Numbered from the stretch's first letter, positions 1-12,440 are shown. The stretch is DNA of 64,000 nt from Paguma larvata (GCA_030068075.1 CM057836.1:72143788-72207787); one strand, 5' to 3'. Translations and numbers: made by a program. The notes: a model not told the origin generated them from the sequence alone.

Positions 1-75
1 AACCTCATGAGAAACTCAGAGCCAGAACCATTCAACTAAATTACTCCTGAAGTCATGGCCACATAAACTATGTAG
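1..75 (+). mobile_element. Fragment of a MaLR-like LTR (3' portion)
   Basis: The segment resembles the 3' part of the LTR at 6380-6870 (shared pattern of 'gag-acc-ctgagccagaa..cc..ctaa', 'cctga', then 'aaactatg'). It is an ancient, decayed solo LTR remnant cut by the window edge. Family assignment is by pattern memory only. Confidence 0.4.
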
Positions 76-269
76 TCCTCATTCACGGGAGAGAAGTTTG
101 AAATGTTTCTCTGTACTAGGTATGTGTTGTTTTGCTTGGTCAGCATTTCTTCTTCTGGCAAAATTAATATCTTTTCTCCTCCAGGGAATCATCTGTGAGG
201 GTTGGAAAGGGCTTGCTCCTTCCCCTCTATCAGAAATGAACTGACCCAGCAGGCAGAAAATCAGTGAGG

Positions 270-507
270 ACATAGTTCAACTCAACAACACCATTAATCA
301 ACTGGATATAATGGACAGCTATACACTACTTTATCCAGCCACAAAATACACATTCTTCTCAAGCTCACATGGAACACTCACCAAGATAGACCATGTTCTG
401 CACCATAAACACAATTCAACAAATTTAAAAGAATAGAAATCATACAATGTGTGCTTTCAGACCACAGGAGAATTAAACTAGAAATCAATAATAAAAAGAT
501 TACTGTA
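270..507 (+). mobile_element. L1 ORF2 fragment (endonuclease region), part 1
   Basis: This stretch matches the well-known L1 ORF2 segment around the end of the endonuclease domain: 'tacacattcttctcaag', 'caccaagatagaccat', 'aaaagaatagaaatcata', and 'cagaccacaggagaattaa', which encodes a degenerate SDH(R/S)xIK motif. Frames are broken. It continues at 716 after a SINE insertion, so the L1 is older than the SINE. Confidence 0.8.
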
Positions 508-707
508 GGGGCACCTGGGTGGCTCAGTCAGTTAAGCATCTGACTTCAGCTCAGATCATTATCTCATGGCTTGTGAGTTTAAGCCCCGCGTCGCACTCTG
601 TGCTGACAGCTCAGAGCCTGGAGCCTACTTTGGATTCTGTGTCTCCATCTCTCCCTGCCCCCCCCCACTCTGTCTCTCTCTCACAAAAATAAATAAACAT
701 TTAAAAA
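508..707 (+). mobile_element. Carnivoran tRNA-Lys SINE, sense, inserted in L1
   Basis: It has a complete head (ggggcacctgggtggctcag), body and A-rich tail (aaataaataaacattt). The target-site duplication ATTACTGT is present at 499-506 and 708-715. It interrupts an L1 ORF2 fragment that resumes afterwards. Confidence 0.92.
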
Positions 708-715
708 ATTACTGT

Positions 716-960
716 CAAAAGAAGAGATTAAACAACACTTTTCTAAATACCATGAACCAAAAAATTCTCAAGAAATTTAAAAATATTTTGAATTATATGA
801 AAATGAAAACACAATTAGCAACATTTGTGGGATACAGTGAAAGCATTGCTTAGAGGGTTGCTTAGTAGTAAATGCATATATTAGAAAAAATAGACAATGA
901 CAAAAAATTGAAAACTTCAATGAAATCAATACATTTCTAGAACAATCTAAAGGATGATGG
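716..960 (+). mobile_element. L1 ORF2 fragment, part 2 (between endonuclease and RT)
   Basis: This continues the L1 interrupted by the SINE. It includes the ancestral L1 wording 'gaaaatgaaaacacaa', 'atttgtgggatacag', 'gcattgcttagaggg', 'aaatgcatatattagaaaa'. Broken frames, no intact ORF. Confidence 0.75.
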
Positions 961-1500
961 TTTTATATGGAAGCTTTGTTTCAGAGAATAGAAAAATACA
1001 CAAATTATTTCAGATGATAGAAATAGAAAAAAAGCTATCCAGCTTATTTTATAAAGTACATTAGTCAGGTTTTGCTGTGATAATGCCATGTAACAAAAAA
1101 CACCTTAAAACTCAGTGATTTATAACAACAATTATTTCTCACTCGTTTTTTCGTGGATCACTATACTCCATATAGTTATATCAGTCAATGTAGAAAATAT
1201 ATTTTATAAAAGCCAACACTCTATCGTGATAAAACGAAAAAACTAGATCTCATAGCAAACTGACTTTGGAAAGTAATATGAAAAGACATGGCTTTCAAAA
1301 ACCTATAGCAAGAGTACAGGTTATAAAACTGTATGAAAAGCAAGCAAACAAAGCAAACAAAACAATACAAAGAACTCAAAACAACCCAAAAACAAACTTA
1401 TAGGAATCATTATACTCAATGTTAAAGCTATGGACTTCCTGTTAAAACCAATAGCAAATCAAGAGTGTTAGCTATAATGGCCTCTATTCAAATTGCCCTG
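961..1500 (+). other. AT-rich, probably further decayed L1 and an older repeat
   Basis: The stretch around 1060-1150 ('cttaaaactcagtgatttataac') looks like an ancient interspersed repeat I cannot name. The stretch around 1400-1470 resembles the L1 'actcaatg..aaa' segment of ORF2. No gene is visible. Confidence 0.4.
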
Positions 1501-3290
1501 GTGGTCCTCACCACAGTAGATTTGGAGTAGATAGGGAGCAGGAGATTTTTAGCTGATGGCTTTTATTTTCTCCATGAAGCATAAGGAAAAGTCACAAGCT
1601 GAAAGTATGGATGGGAAGAAGTTGTCAGAAGTTCAGCAAGAGAGGAAAGTATTAGCTAATCATCTTCCAGAATGGGATAGCAAATTTATTTGGGAACCAT
1701 ATGAGGATTGCCAGGAACAGCTAAATGGCCATTGTGTTTTGTGGTCATGAAGGTAAGGGGAAACCTGTAATCTAGATTTTGTGATTTTTCTCAACCAATA
1801 TTTAGTTGCTCTGGGGTAGGCACAGTGAAATTGTTGGGTTTAACCAAGTTTGATATTTTTGACAGACAAGTAATGCTAAGCCCCTAGGAAGCTAGAAATG
1901 TTTGGAAGATAGTCCTAATGATGATGGACTCTAAGGTGGGTAAAGAGGACTATGAAGACAAAAGTAGGATGATAGATGATGAAGAGGTGGGGGGGGGTCA
2001 ATGGATTGGAAGTCTCGGTGAAGTTGAAGATTCCTTGAGGGGATACAAAACGTAAGTACACTGTTGGCTAGAAGTCTAGAAGGTTATGGTGAGAGAGTCT
2101 GAATCTTGTGGTTGAGTTTCAGAGGTGCTGCAGTTACTGGGTCTGAACAGGAATGGGGTGACCATCAGTGTGGGGGGTGGCTGAGTTGGTGAGGAAGAAA
2201 GTTGGAATTGGAGGCAAGGAGGGCAGGTAACTGGGAGATCGGGGTGTTAGATGTGGAGGCTCCATGGTTGTTACAGTTTCTTAGAATGAGGCAGGAATGG
2301 GAAACAATGATCCCCAAACTGGAATCTTCAATGAAAGAGGGAAGAGCAGGGAGGTCGCTAGTAGAAAGGGATAGTGACTGCAGATGGTATGGAGAGTCGG
2401 GGTCAGTGTCACGGGAGCTGGGATTTGGGAGGAAGGTACAAAAAGACTTTAGAATGTCAGTGGAGGGCAAGGAAAACACCTACTCCAGCTCTGGACCAGT
2501 GGAAAGCTGCCTCCACCTGGGAGGGCTGCAGGCGACAGGCAGACTTCAGGGACGGCTTAAGGCGCCCAGGTTGAGGATGTAGAGGAGGTTGCTAAAAGCA
2601 GGGTCTGAGGAGATGGAGGCCCAATAGGAGGGCTTGAGAAGGAATAGCAAGGGTTTAGATAAAGCTGGGCCCCGGGGGTGATCAGAGCAGGAAGATCCTT
2701 GAGGACATAGGTGGTGGCTGAAGTAAACAGGGATTAGTTAGTGTCTTGGGGAGGGCTGAGAGGAGAGAAAAACCATCTTGAATCCTTGGTCGGGGTTTGG
2801 GCATCTGGGGTGATGAAAGCCTTGTCAATTCAAGTGAAGGTGGATTGTGGAAGTGGAGCTGATTTTGAGAGAGGTTCCCTCAGTGGGTCCTGAGGGAAGT
2901 TTCTGGAGGGGGGTGATGGCAGGGACAGGACAACTCCCTGGAGGTAAGTGTGAGTCACAGGCTCAGCTCAAATTGCACCTCTTCAGGCTGCAGTGGCTTC
3001 AGAGGGCAGCAGCCCCGGGGCAGGGGGGCGGGGGAGGCAAAAGTATTTGGGCAGACATAAGGTCTACGGGAGATGGTTTAACTGGGAAGTGGTGTCCTGT
3101 CTCCGCATCATTGCTCATAAACATCAGGTGTTAGGAGTTCTGCTTTCTCAGGCTGGACCCAGAGGAGCGATCTCAGTGGGTCCCATAAACGCTAGTTTCA
3201 AGGAGCCCCTTTATGGTGGGTGCCAGCCTTTCCACAGGTCCTGAAGATGAGCTGAGAGGTTTCTTCCTACACACCCTTCTAGGGTACTGC
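1501..3290. other. Unassigned intergenic, purine-rich
   Basis: I see no gene. From 1880 to 2960 the plus strand is G/A-rich with runs of G (e.g. 1990). A 64-codon open frame (1556-1750) and overlapping frames at 2165-2582 show no family resemblance and no splice or codon signature. Positions 2960-2990 weakly resemble an L2 3' segment. Confidence 0.4.
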
Positions 3291-4089
3291 CCCAAATCCT
3301 GCAAGGAAGACCCACCCTGGGCACGTTTGGCATCTTATCCCCACTTAACAACCCTGCGAGGTAGGGATGAGGGTCTCTACTTTGCCGATGCGAGCAACCT
3401 GGTCGGTGTCCCATAGAAAGTGGCAGATCCCTCAGACCTCAGAACCTGTGCTTCCTGCACGGTATCTCCCTGGCTCTCATTCAATGCTTCATGTATTTGT
3501 GGGGCACCTGCCATGGCAGTCCTTCAGCTAGACATCGGGGACACCGTATCCACAGGAGGACAGTTTCACGGCCCTTGTTATGTACCAGGTCACCTTTGAA
3601 CCTCCCCCACCCTCAGATCTGACTTCATAAGTTGAGGGGTGGAGCCCAAGAGTCCCCATTTTTATTTGAACAATATTCGGAAATGACAATACTAGTTCCC
3701 TTTTGTGTGGGGCCCTCTTGAGCCACCAGCAGCTGGAGGAGACTGATTTCCCTTTCTAGGCTGGCAAGAGAAGTGGGGTGGTTCTAACTTTGAATACTTG
3801 CAGCTGGACTCTGCCTTAGGCAGGGGTGACAGAGACAGCTCAACGCTCCCCTGCACACCTTCCACTCCCACCCCCATCTCCTCCAGGGTGCCTGAAACCC
3901 CACAGTCGAAGATTTATCTCTTTGGGTTAGGTTTTCTCTCCAGGTAAAATGCAAACCCCGTGGCGGGGAGAGCATCAGCTATTATAGGTTGAATTTGGGT
4001 AAGTTTGTCACATCAACATATTGGGAGAGCAAACAACAAAGAAAACAAATCCTTATTCGGGACCTTTTTTTTTTGTTTTTTAAGTCACT

Positions 4090-4480
4090 GCCCAGGCAAG
4101 TAATGGTGAATAAACAAGATCAGAATCTGTCCTCTGGGAAGCTCTAGAAGGGAAGTAAGGTCCAGAAGCCAGGACACTGCCCTGGGAGAGTAGGTCTGGA
4201 GGGGGCAGGGGGGAGGGCGTTGGAGCTCACAGACAGGAGGAAGGCTCAACCACTGGACCAGCTACCAGGGCAGGAGGTGGGAGTCCTCGAAGCAGGAGCG
4301 AGACCTGGGGAGGCGGCTGTGGGGAGCGGGCATCATGCCCAGGAGTGGCAGGGAAGGCTTCCCAGCAGATTTTCAATGGGAGTGTTAAAGAAGCATCTGA
4401 TGGGGTAGAGGGTGGCTGGGGAATGAAGGGCACAAACAGAGGGATGGCAAGGGCACAGGTTCCAGTCTGTGCAGAGGACC
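4090..4480 (-). mobile_element. L2 LINE remnant, antisense
   Basis: The order of segments follows the antisense L2 3' region: 'gaataaacaag..', 'ctgtcc', then 'gcagggaaggcttccca', 'gggagtgttaaa', and an 'agagggatggcaagggcacag'-type stretch. Highly diverged. Confidence 0.45.
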
Positions 4481-6060
4481 ATCCATTTGGGGGACGGGGC
4501 CCTCACCAAGGGGTGAGGCGGGCCCTTGCGGGGCCAAGCCAAAGCTGAGCTCTGGCTGCAGTCCCTATTCTTTGTTAGCTGTGCCCCCCTCCACCGCTTG
4601 AGCGGCAGTGAGAAAGGCGGGTGGAAGGCAGGACTGATAGAGGCATAGAGCCCTGCAAACTTGGGGTACTGCCCTAGCCAGGCGCTCCCTGACCCCCCAC
4701 TCCAACCAGCGAAATCTCCCCTGAAGCCTGCAGGGGAGGAAAAATATTTCCTCTACCCTTCTAGATTCTGTGGCTGGTCTACGAATTAAATTAACATACA
4801 ATAAACGGGGGTGGGGGGAACCCCAATTCTTTGTAGGGTCAGGAGCCCTGCAAAGATAAGAGACTTAAAAGATGACAGCCAGTTGATGGGATAGGGCCTG
4901 GGGCTTCTGGAAGGGGAGACAGCAATTCCAGGGAAGGGGACAGGAGGAAGTGCAAGGAAAGAAAGTTTGCCCAGCTTTGCAGATCAATCTCCCAGGTGAA
5001 AACATTATCTCTGGTAGCGGTTCCCTGCTTAGCACTGGGAGGGAGACACCCAGACCAGTGGTGATTTCCTTTACGAATATAAATTTCCCTACAAAAGGGT
5101 AACTTCGACTGTTTACAGAGCTTTTCCTGTGTCTGCGGTATCTCGGAAAAAGCAGCACAAAATGATCCTTATGTCAGAGACACATATTTTGGGGTGGCCA
5201 ATTCTTCTTGCCTCGGGCCCCTTTTCCTTCCCCACTGCCCCGTGCACTGAACGACTTCTACAGAATAAACTGGGGTTTTAAAAGACTCCATTAATCTCAG
5301 TGGAAGGAGGGGTTCTTCCCTGTGTTCAACTCCCGAGGGCCTTTAACTCCAGCCAAGGACCTGGCCTGTTCGTGCAGGATATCGTCTTCCTCTCAGAGGT
5401 GGCTAGGGACCACAGTGCCTCTCTGGGCAAAATGAAAAGGCAGATTAAAAGAATTACAACCTTAAAAAAAAAAAAAAAAGCAACTAAAAAAGAAAAGTCC
5501 AAGAACAACAGGAAGCTGAACAGGAAGTTCCCATAGAAGATGAAAATATTTGAGAGTCATGCTGAGTGCAGAGGCTGAGGGCAGAGGGGGACTGCAGGGG
5601 TACACAGCGTGGAGGTGGTGGTCCATGCCATCCCTCCCTTTTAGCAGGATGCCGCTGGTCCCGCTGGTCAGGCTGGGCCCACCCCCAGGGGCTCCATCAG
5701 GCACGTGTACACGGATATCTATATACACATGACAGCTTTCACATGTGCTTGCCGAGATGTGTGCGTGCACGCTCATGTACACATGTGCCAACTAGTATGT
5801 GCGCACGGTGAACTTATTCACGTACCCAAATGCAGAAGGACAAGCACTCAGAAACACTTGGTGTGCAGAACTGTAAAGAAAGTGAAAGTTAGACTGTAGG
5901 CCCTTTGTCTCACTTGCTGGGTTTGGCCACCTCTCCCAGGCATCCAGGCTTCCGAGGTGTTGGGGCCTGAGAGGTTTCTCGCTGGCATGGGCTCCCCCCA
6001 ACTCCCCCCCCCGCCCAGGGCAGCCCTCCTTGGGCTCTATCCTCGCTCTATCCTTTAAGA
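4480..6060. other. Unassigned intergenic
   Basis: No gene is recognised. It holds an A17-type run at 5463-5479, purine-pyrimidine alternating stretches with many TGTG/CACA words at 5700-5810, and short C runs near 6005. Open frames overlap on both strands and look like chance. Confidence 0.4.
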
Positions 6061-6370
6061 CCTGTGGTCCTCCAGTTTTTTGATCTCAAGATCCTTTTTC
6101 TACTCCTAAAAGTCAGGAGGGCCCCAAAGAGCTTTTAATTGATGTGGGCAAGAGCTCTCAATATAGTGGCATTGTTTTCCGTTTCTACAAATCTCTTTTT
6201 TTCCCCCCTACAAATCTCTTTAATGTGCAGCATAACAGAGGGCAGCTGGATTCTTGTATATGCTGCTGCACGAACTCTCTTTCGGGTGAAATATATGAAG
6301 AAAATCCAGCATCACAGAGATACGTTGGGAAAGACAGAGCCTCATGGGTCCCCTGTTAGGCAGCATCTGA
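6060..6370 (+). repeat. Ancient interspersed repeat, family not assigned
   Basis: Segments such as 'ccccaaagagcttttaatt' and 'ctacaaatctctttaatgt' are familiar from old mammalian interspersed repeats. The phrase CTACAAATCTCTTT occurs twice within about 30 bases (near 6185 and 6210), a small local duplication. Confidence 0.35.
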
Positions 6371-6379
6371 AATATCTCC

Positions 6380-6870
6380 CAATGACCCCCACCCCCGGAT
6401 CTTCCTGCCCTTGTGGAATCCCCTCCACTTGGGCGTGGGCTGGACCTGGCGATTTGCTTCTAAGGAATACATAAGCAAATGTGATAGGATGTTGCTCCGA
6501 AGATGATGTCCAAAGGCTGTGGCTTCCACCTCGAGTGCCCTCTCTTACTCTGGGGGAAGTGAACTGCCATGATGCAATGGGGAGGTCCACCCAGCAAGGA
6601 ACTGAAGGAGGCCTTTGGCCAATGTCCCGAGTGATGAACTGAGGCCCACCTACAGCCGTAGTAGGCAGTTAGAAGCAGACCCTTCACTAGCTGAGCCATC
6701 AGATGAGACTGCAGCCCTAGCTGACACCTTGACTGGAGCTGGTGAGAGACCCTGAGGAGAAGCTTTCAGCTAAGCCACGCCTGTGTTCCTGACTTACTGC
6801 GAGTTACTATGAGGTAATATTTGTGGTTTTAAGCTGCTAGCTTTTGAGGTATTTGATTACTAATAGATTA
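6380..6870 (+). mobile_element. MaLR-like solo LTR (decayed)
   Basis: The order of blocks follows an old ERVL-MaLR-type LTR: 'gggctggacc', 'ctgggggaagtgaactgccat', 'gcagccctagctgacaccttgactg', 'gagagaccctgag', 'agctaagcc' and a 3' 'ttgtggttttaagctgctag'. There is no internal retroviral region and no coding capacity. Confidence 0.5.
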
Positions 6871-8792
6871 TATCCCATGAAAAGATCTTGGAGACCCCAG
6901 GAGTCCTCAGATCTCACCTCCTTTGGACCCACCTATGTTCACCTGCCCTCACGGATCTTCCCAGTCAGTATCTACTTTTCTTTCAGTGTCCTGCTCTCAG
7001 CTGGTATGGGGAAGAGGGCTGGTGAGCAAAGCAGGCCTGTGCAGGTGACAAGTGATAACTAGTGTGCAGGGGAGGTACAGGCCAATGCCTGCGTATGGGG
7101 TTGCTGCTCCCCGATGGACTTCTGGGCAGTATGCCATTAATAAGGGATTTGCTATTGATTCAGTTAATGATGGCAGAGTGAGGCAGGTTTGTAAATAGTG
7201 GTTCGTGCCCTCCACAGCTGGTCTACACTCTACCCAGTGCCATCCCCATGCTCTTTGGGGAATCGAACCACATGTGAGTGGTCTTCATGCCAGATTATCC
7301 CATTTCCCCTACCATTTGGGTCAACACAGAGATAGTCAGAGTCCTGAATGGCTGGTGTCACAGCTCTTTTCACAGATGGAAAAAATATTAGTGGCATCTA
7401 GTCAGGGCCCCACCATCTATGGTGGAACCAAAAAAATCAATGTCCAAATGGTGGAGGGATTCCTTGAACCCTCATCTACCACATAGAAGTACCTGATCTC
7501 TTATACCGTCCCAACAGCAATGATGACGCCTCATGTTCTAGACTGCTTCGGGCTTTCCCCATTGGCACGCCCCGTGGAGGGTGGGAACCTCAGGAACCAT
7601 CTGGGCATGTTGTCCCCCTGCAGAGGAACCCATGGAGACCTCGGCCCACGAGGTGATGTGATCAACCCAAGGTCATCCGGCAAGTTGGAGACAGTCATGG
7701 CGCTGGAGTTTCAGACAAGGTTCCTAGTACCCGCCCTCATCCCCTCCTGCCTCCCAATCTGATTAGAGCTTCATGTGTGAGGCCTACCTTCCCTCCCAGG
7801 CTGTAGGGTCTGTGGAGGCTGTGCTGGGCTCATGGCGCTTAGCACTCAATAAATGACTGAACGGTTGGGGAGGCTGGCAAGCATTTGAGTTTGGTCTGTG
7901 GCCAGGGTTAGGGAGTGAAGCTGTAGTTAGTACCAAAGGTTAGTTTCTGACAAGGTCAAGTGCAGAGGGTCAGTGTGTAGCCAGGATGAGGAAGCGAACC
8001 ATAGGAAAGGACGAGGAAGTCAGGCTTTGTTGGGGGGCCAGCCCATCTCTCTGATGCGGTTTAGAAGTCACTGGGGTGGGGGTGGGCAAGAGGTAGGCCT
8101 TTGGCTGGGGTGAGGTATCTGCCCGTGGTTAGAAGCTAATTAACCTCTCTGGTGCTTTGTGTAGCATTGCTGGCATCCCCAGCGCTCTGGCCGAGTCTCG
8201 AGTGACCCATATCCTGAGTAGGGGATGAAGAAGCCAGTTCTGGCTCCAGGAGCAGAGGGGCTTGTAAGTGGCAGCGAGGATCCCACTCTCCAGGCTGGGG
8301 GTTGGGGCGGCCTCATGTCTGGGCTTTTGCTCAGCAGCTGGCCCGGGACGCAGACCCTGCGCGAAGGGCGCGCAGTGACTAAAGAGACTTCAGACCCTTG
8401 GAGGCATTTCCTGTTTTCCAGTGAACTGAAAACCGGCTTCCTGCTTAGAACAGTCTGCAGGGAGGGGTTCTTTTTCTGGTGGTAGGAGGGGTGTCTGAGG
8501 GCGGAGGACTTGCTGGGCTCAAGGACCAGCTCTCAGGGCCCCGCTTGGAGGAGGTGGCATGGGGACAGGGGTGGGGTAGGAGAGAAGGAATTCCCAGATG
8601 CCTCTGCCCATTTCCTGGCCGTGCCTCAGTGTTCACATTCAAAGCTTTCTGAGAGAGCAACACAAGTCTAATTATATCAAATCTTTTCACAGGGGGGGTG
8701 ATATTTCTCTGGGAAAAAACGCAAAAAGCATGCAGGACCTATGAGGGGATGATAACCAGGAGACCCATGAGTAGAGCCGGGTTTCTGGCACC
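6871..8792. other. Intergenic, mostly unassigned; short L2 3' tail at about 7800-7865
   Basis: A short L2-like end 'gcttagcactcaataaatga' is visible at 7838-7858. The remainder (G/T-rich 7900-8130, GC-rich 8200-8690) shows no gene and no family I can name. Confidence 0.4.
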
Positions 8793-8808
8793 AATTAGAT
8801 AGTAGTTC

Positions 8809-9030
8809 TTTTTTTTTTTTTAAGTGTTTTTCTATTTTTGAGAGAGAGAAAGACAGAGACAGAGCATGAGCAGGGGAGGGGCAAAGAGAGAGAGAGATGC
8901 AGAATTCGAAGAAGGCTCCAGACTCTAAGCTGTCCGCACAGAGCCTGACAAGGGGCTCGAACCCATGAATGCGAGATCACGACCTGAGCTAAAGTCGGAG
9001 GCTTAACGACTAAGCCACCCAGGCGCCCCT
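8809..9030 (-). mobile_element. Carnivoran tRNA-Lys SINE, antisense
   Basis: It runs from a T-run, through a GAGAGA body, to the antisense head (gccacccaggcgcccc). The flanking duplication AATTAGAT is at 8793-8800 and 9031-9038, with partial similarity over 16 bp. Confidence 0.92.
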
Positions 9031-9046
9031 AATTAGATGCAGATTC

Positions 9047-10110
9047 ATATTGCAGGCTCGAGTCCTGCATCTGCAGGGGACTGGTTGTGTGGCTTGGACA
9101 ATTTCCGGAACTTGCTGACCTCCGTGGCACAGTGCCCACCCTGCCCATGGCAGGCACACCAGAAGCCCGCCTCCTTCGCGCCGTTGAGCACAGTGGGGAG
9201 GGGGTGACTCGGGCAAGAGGATGAGGCACATCTGTTCCCACAGCAATCCAGTTTGCTTCCCTGCAGCCAGAGTGCTCCCAGCTACTGCTGCCAACTCCTC
9301 CAAGACCGCCCCCCCCCTTTCCACACCTACAGCACATGGTGGCCAGCCAGCTCCTCACCCCCTCCTGGACCTCTTTATTGTCTTAGTGGGTGGTGATGAG
9401 ATTGGGGAGGATGGGCTTTCTTCCTTGGCCCCACTCACCTTGCTTTTGGCTGTGTTTATCCTCATCAGGCTAGACTCTATCTGTTCCTCTTCCTCTGCCA
9501 GGGGTCGCCCAGGAGCCCCTGGCCCCACCCCAGAGTCCACGCAAGATACAGATTCAACACCCCCATGCACAGTAGGGATAGATGGAGTGGAAGGCAGGGC
9601 CATTTAAGGGCGGGGGGGACATGAGCACTGACCACGATTTTTGAGGAGGCGTTGGCCAGGGCAAGTCCTTCTAATTCTAGCCCCACCATGGACCTGAGCT
9701 GCAGAGGAGGGGCTGGCCTCAGCTAAGCAGGAGGGCAGCAGGGGAAGGCAGGGAGAAGCTGTCCAGTCCAGCCCCTGCTCTGATTTCATCTGCCATCTTT
9801 TGTGTTACGACTGTCCCCTCTTAGTGAATAGAACCCACTGGGAGGGGCCTTCAGGAGTGGTCCCCCTTATAGTAGCTGGAATCGCCCGAGGTGAGAAGCA
9901 TGGAATTTTGGGTGTTTATTAAGGTGCCTTTGTCAAGGGGATGGGGCTAGCACGTATTTAAAGCTACCTTGACTTTTAACTTTAAAAAATATATGTCTAT
10001 TTAGCCCCACAATCTGGACCTCCAATTGCACTCTAGCTTCAAATGTTAGGGGTGGCCTCGATCTTCTTACAAATTATATAATTCACTTACTGGTCATATT
10101 TGTTGCTTCT
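9047..10110. other. Intergenic, no recognisable feature
   Basis: A 128-codon plus-strand open frame (9221-9607) and overlapping minus-strand frames lack any motif. I regard them as chance frames in moderately GC-rich DNA. Confidence 0.4.
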
Positions 10111-10114
10111 TGTC

Positions 10115-10262
10115 TGTCAAGACAAGACCCCGCCCCCTCGTAAGTTCGTAAGGGCACCGATTTTTGTCTGTTTTGTTTTGTTCACTGATGTCTAGATGAA
10201 TGGCTGGCACGCGGAAGGCACTCTATGAACATTTGTGGAATAGACGAGGGAATGAATAGTTC
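10115..10262 (+). mobile_element. L2 LINE 3' end
   Basis: It shows the L2 3' pattern: 'gtctgttttgttttgttcactga', 'gaatggctggcacgcggaagg', 'ctctatgaacatttgtggaat', and a terminal 'gaatgaat'. Confidence 0.6.
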
Positions 10263-11028
10263 CATGTTCTCTGTGCTGCGTGTAATACTTTCTGTCCTGT
10301 CTGAGCACACCCAACCTGTCACTGGGTCTGACGACTTGGGCGATTATCTGTAGGATGGCCGTAAGAGTACAACAGTTTTTCGTGGAGTCTCAAGGACTAA
10401 GTAAGTTAGAAAATTTCTGAGCTTGGGTTTTGCTCATCTATAAAATGGGGTAACTGGAGTATTAACTACCACATAAACTAGAAACTCCCTAAATAGTGTG
10501 ATTTTTGTGTGGCTGAAATAGATTGCTTATGTTAAGTGCCTAACATGGTGTCTGGAACAATGAAGGATAATCCTTGTTAAACTTAAATAAACAATTAACA
10601 ACCCAAAGAAGGAAGCATAAACGGTGAGATTCTGCAGTTGGTGCCCAGGGGCCCTCCCTGGAGCCTAGAGAGCAGTGGGTGGCTGCCCACTCCGATGCAC
10701 GGAAGGCCTGAGAAGCAGTACAGCTTGTAATAGTTTACTCGGCATTTGGGTCCTAGAACTGAGACCGACCTGATCTCAGTCCTCAGGCAGCAACTCCCAG
10801 ATCCCATCGGGAGAGGGGGCAGGGAGACCTCATCTCTCCCATCATACACAAAGACAGCCCTCTACCAAGGGCTGGGCTGGGCTCTGTGAGAGACGGTCCC
10901 ACCTGCAGAGACCGTCTAGCCACTTTGAAGGAACCCCATGCCCCTGACAACATTGAGAACAGAAGTTACGGCATTGCCCTGGAACTCAAGTCCCCAACCC
11001 CAGCCCTTCCCTGCTATTTCCAGTGGCT
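10263..11028. other. Intergenic, no recognisable feature
   Basis: Nothing gene-like is visible. The stretch at 10430-10600 has weak MIR-like wording ('ataaaatggggtaactgg', 'cataaac'). Confidence 0.35.
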
Positions 11029-11795
11029 CTGGTATTTTTGCGGTAAGCATCGTTGGCATAGACATCTTTGCGACCAGCATCTTTGCCGCGTGACCGTTTG
11101 GCCACCAGACAGTTTTGCCATAAATGACCAAAAAGAAAAATAACCCTTTGATAGTTTGGTTTCGTTTCTCCATTGGTACGGTGCTCCCATTTTGACATTC
11201 CATACATCTTAGCCCTCATGATGGTCTGGACGGCGGCACCGAGCATCTAACCCCTGTTTCCCGTAGAACATCGAAGCATCTGTCAACGGACGCGAGACAA
11301 TACGCCGAGAGCAAATGGCAGGGTAGAAGCCCTTCGCAACGCGACACAAAGCTCAGTCATAGATATGCATCCTAGCACTTGGAAACATACCTCTCTTAAT
11401 GGGGGAAGAAATTTCAGAGAAGAAAGAAGAAATGAGATAACAAACGGGGAGACGAATCAAGCAGCCCCCCCCCCAATAAAAGTATACTATTATGATAGAA
11501 GGACTTTAAAGTGCTTTTGTACAACCCACGAAATCAAACCAGTTCTCTGAGCGGCATTGCCAGGACCTACACTGCTCATTCTAAATGTATTCAAATATTT
11601 TGTATTTTGCCCTAACGTCCTTTTAGCTTTTCATTTTTTATGTTTCTTCATTATGTCCTTTGTAATGAAAGTCTCTCTTCTGTGTTTTTTTTTTTTGTGT
11701 GTGTGTGTGATTTTGTCTCTTCGAGCAAAATTGCCCTTAACTAATTATGGCTAATTAGTTATGGGGTGAAAATGCTTGCGGCAAAGTTGCCTACT
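11029..11795. repeat. TTTGCCG-rich element with inverted end motifs, family unknown
   Basis: The left end has repeated words (TTTTTGCGG, ATCTTTGCGACC, ATCTTTGCCGCG, GTTTTGCCAT) in one orientation. The right end (11725-11790) has GCAAAATTGCC and GCGGCAAAGTTGCC, i.e. the same words inverted, next to a short palindrome CTAATTATGGCTAATTAG. The interior is CpG-richer than its flanks (11230-11340). This is compatible with an old DNA transposon with degenerate inverted ends. No coding capacity is seen. A T11 plus (GT)n run lies at 11684-11709. Confidence 0.35.
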
Positions 11796-11799
11796 GCCC

Positions 11800-12290
11800 G
11801 GTTCCCTAGCACCGTCTGAGTGGCCACCCGGAAGGCCCTTCTCTGCCCCTTTGCGTACCCACAGCCCCATCATCCTTCAGTGCCCTCTCACCACTGCCTC
11901 CTCCAGGAAGCCTGCCTGGGTAGCACAAACCTAACCCCTTTCTCTGGACTTCCCCGGGGTCAGCTGCAGGGCTTCTCTTGGTCACTCTCGTCAGCCCTCT
12001 GCTGCTCTCCCGCATGGGGCCGTCACGTCTTCTGCTGGTTGGACGTTCCCTGAGCGCCAAACCCTTGTCTTCACCGTTGAATCTCCCTGCTCCCTTCCTG
12101 CCCCCCCAAGGGTCCTTCCCAGGTGGGGTGGGGTGTGCAGGTGCCCCGGGAGAGCTGAGGGGCAGGACGCCTGGAGGATCAGAGCGAGGACAGGAAAGCA
12201 GTCCTCAGAAGACCAGGCCACGCTGCCCGTGATGCAGGCTGGCCTCTGGTGAAGGACAGGGCGCCTTGGGCAAGAGAAAGAATAGCAACA
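11800..12290 (+). mobile_element. L2-like LINE remnant then unassigned DNA
   Basis: The region at 11850-11950 has the L2 coding-region remnant pattern 'ctcctccaggaagcctgcctgg'. The rest to 12290 is GC-rich and unassigned. Confidence 0.35.
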
Positions 12291-12299
12291 GTTCCAGAT

Positions 12300-12440
12300 G
12301 CTGCGCTCTGGAACCTTTTATCTCCCTGACCTTTCACAACAGGACTTTGAGGCAGTAGGTCTTGTTATCGCCATTCGATGAATGTGGAAACAGGTTTACG
12401 AAGGCACGGCTGCCTGCCCAAGCGGAAGGCGCTAAAGCCA
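12300..12440 (-). mobile_element. MIR SINE, antisense
   Basis: The MIR antisense order is visible: 'cctttcacaacaggactttgaggcagtaggt', 'atcgccattcgatgaatgtggaaacagg', then a decayed '..aaggcacggctgcc..'. Confidence 0.55.

Noticed and set aside
508..580. tRNA-like heads with A and B box words
   Set aside because: They are the tRNA-Lys-derived heads of SINEs with extensive mutations, not tRNA genes. The same holds for every other SINE copy.
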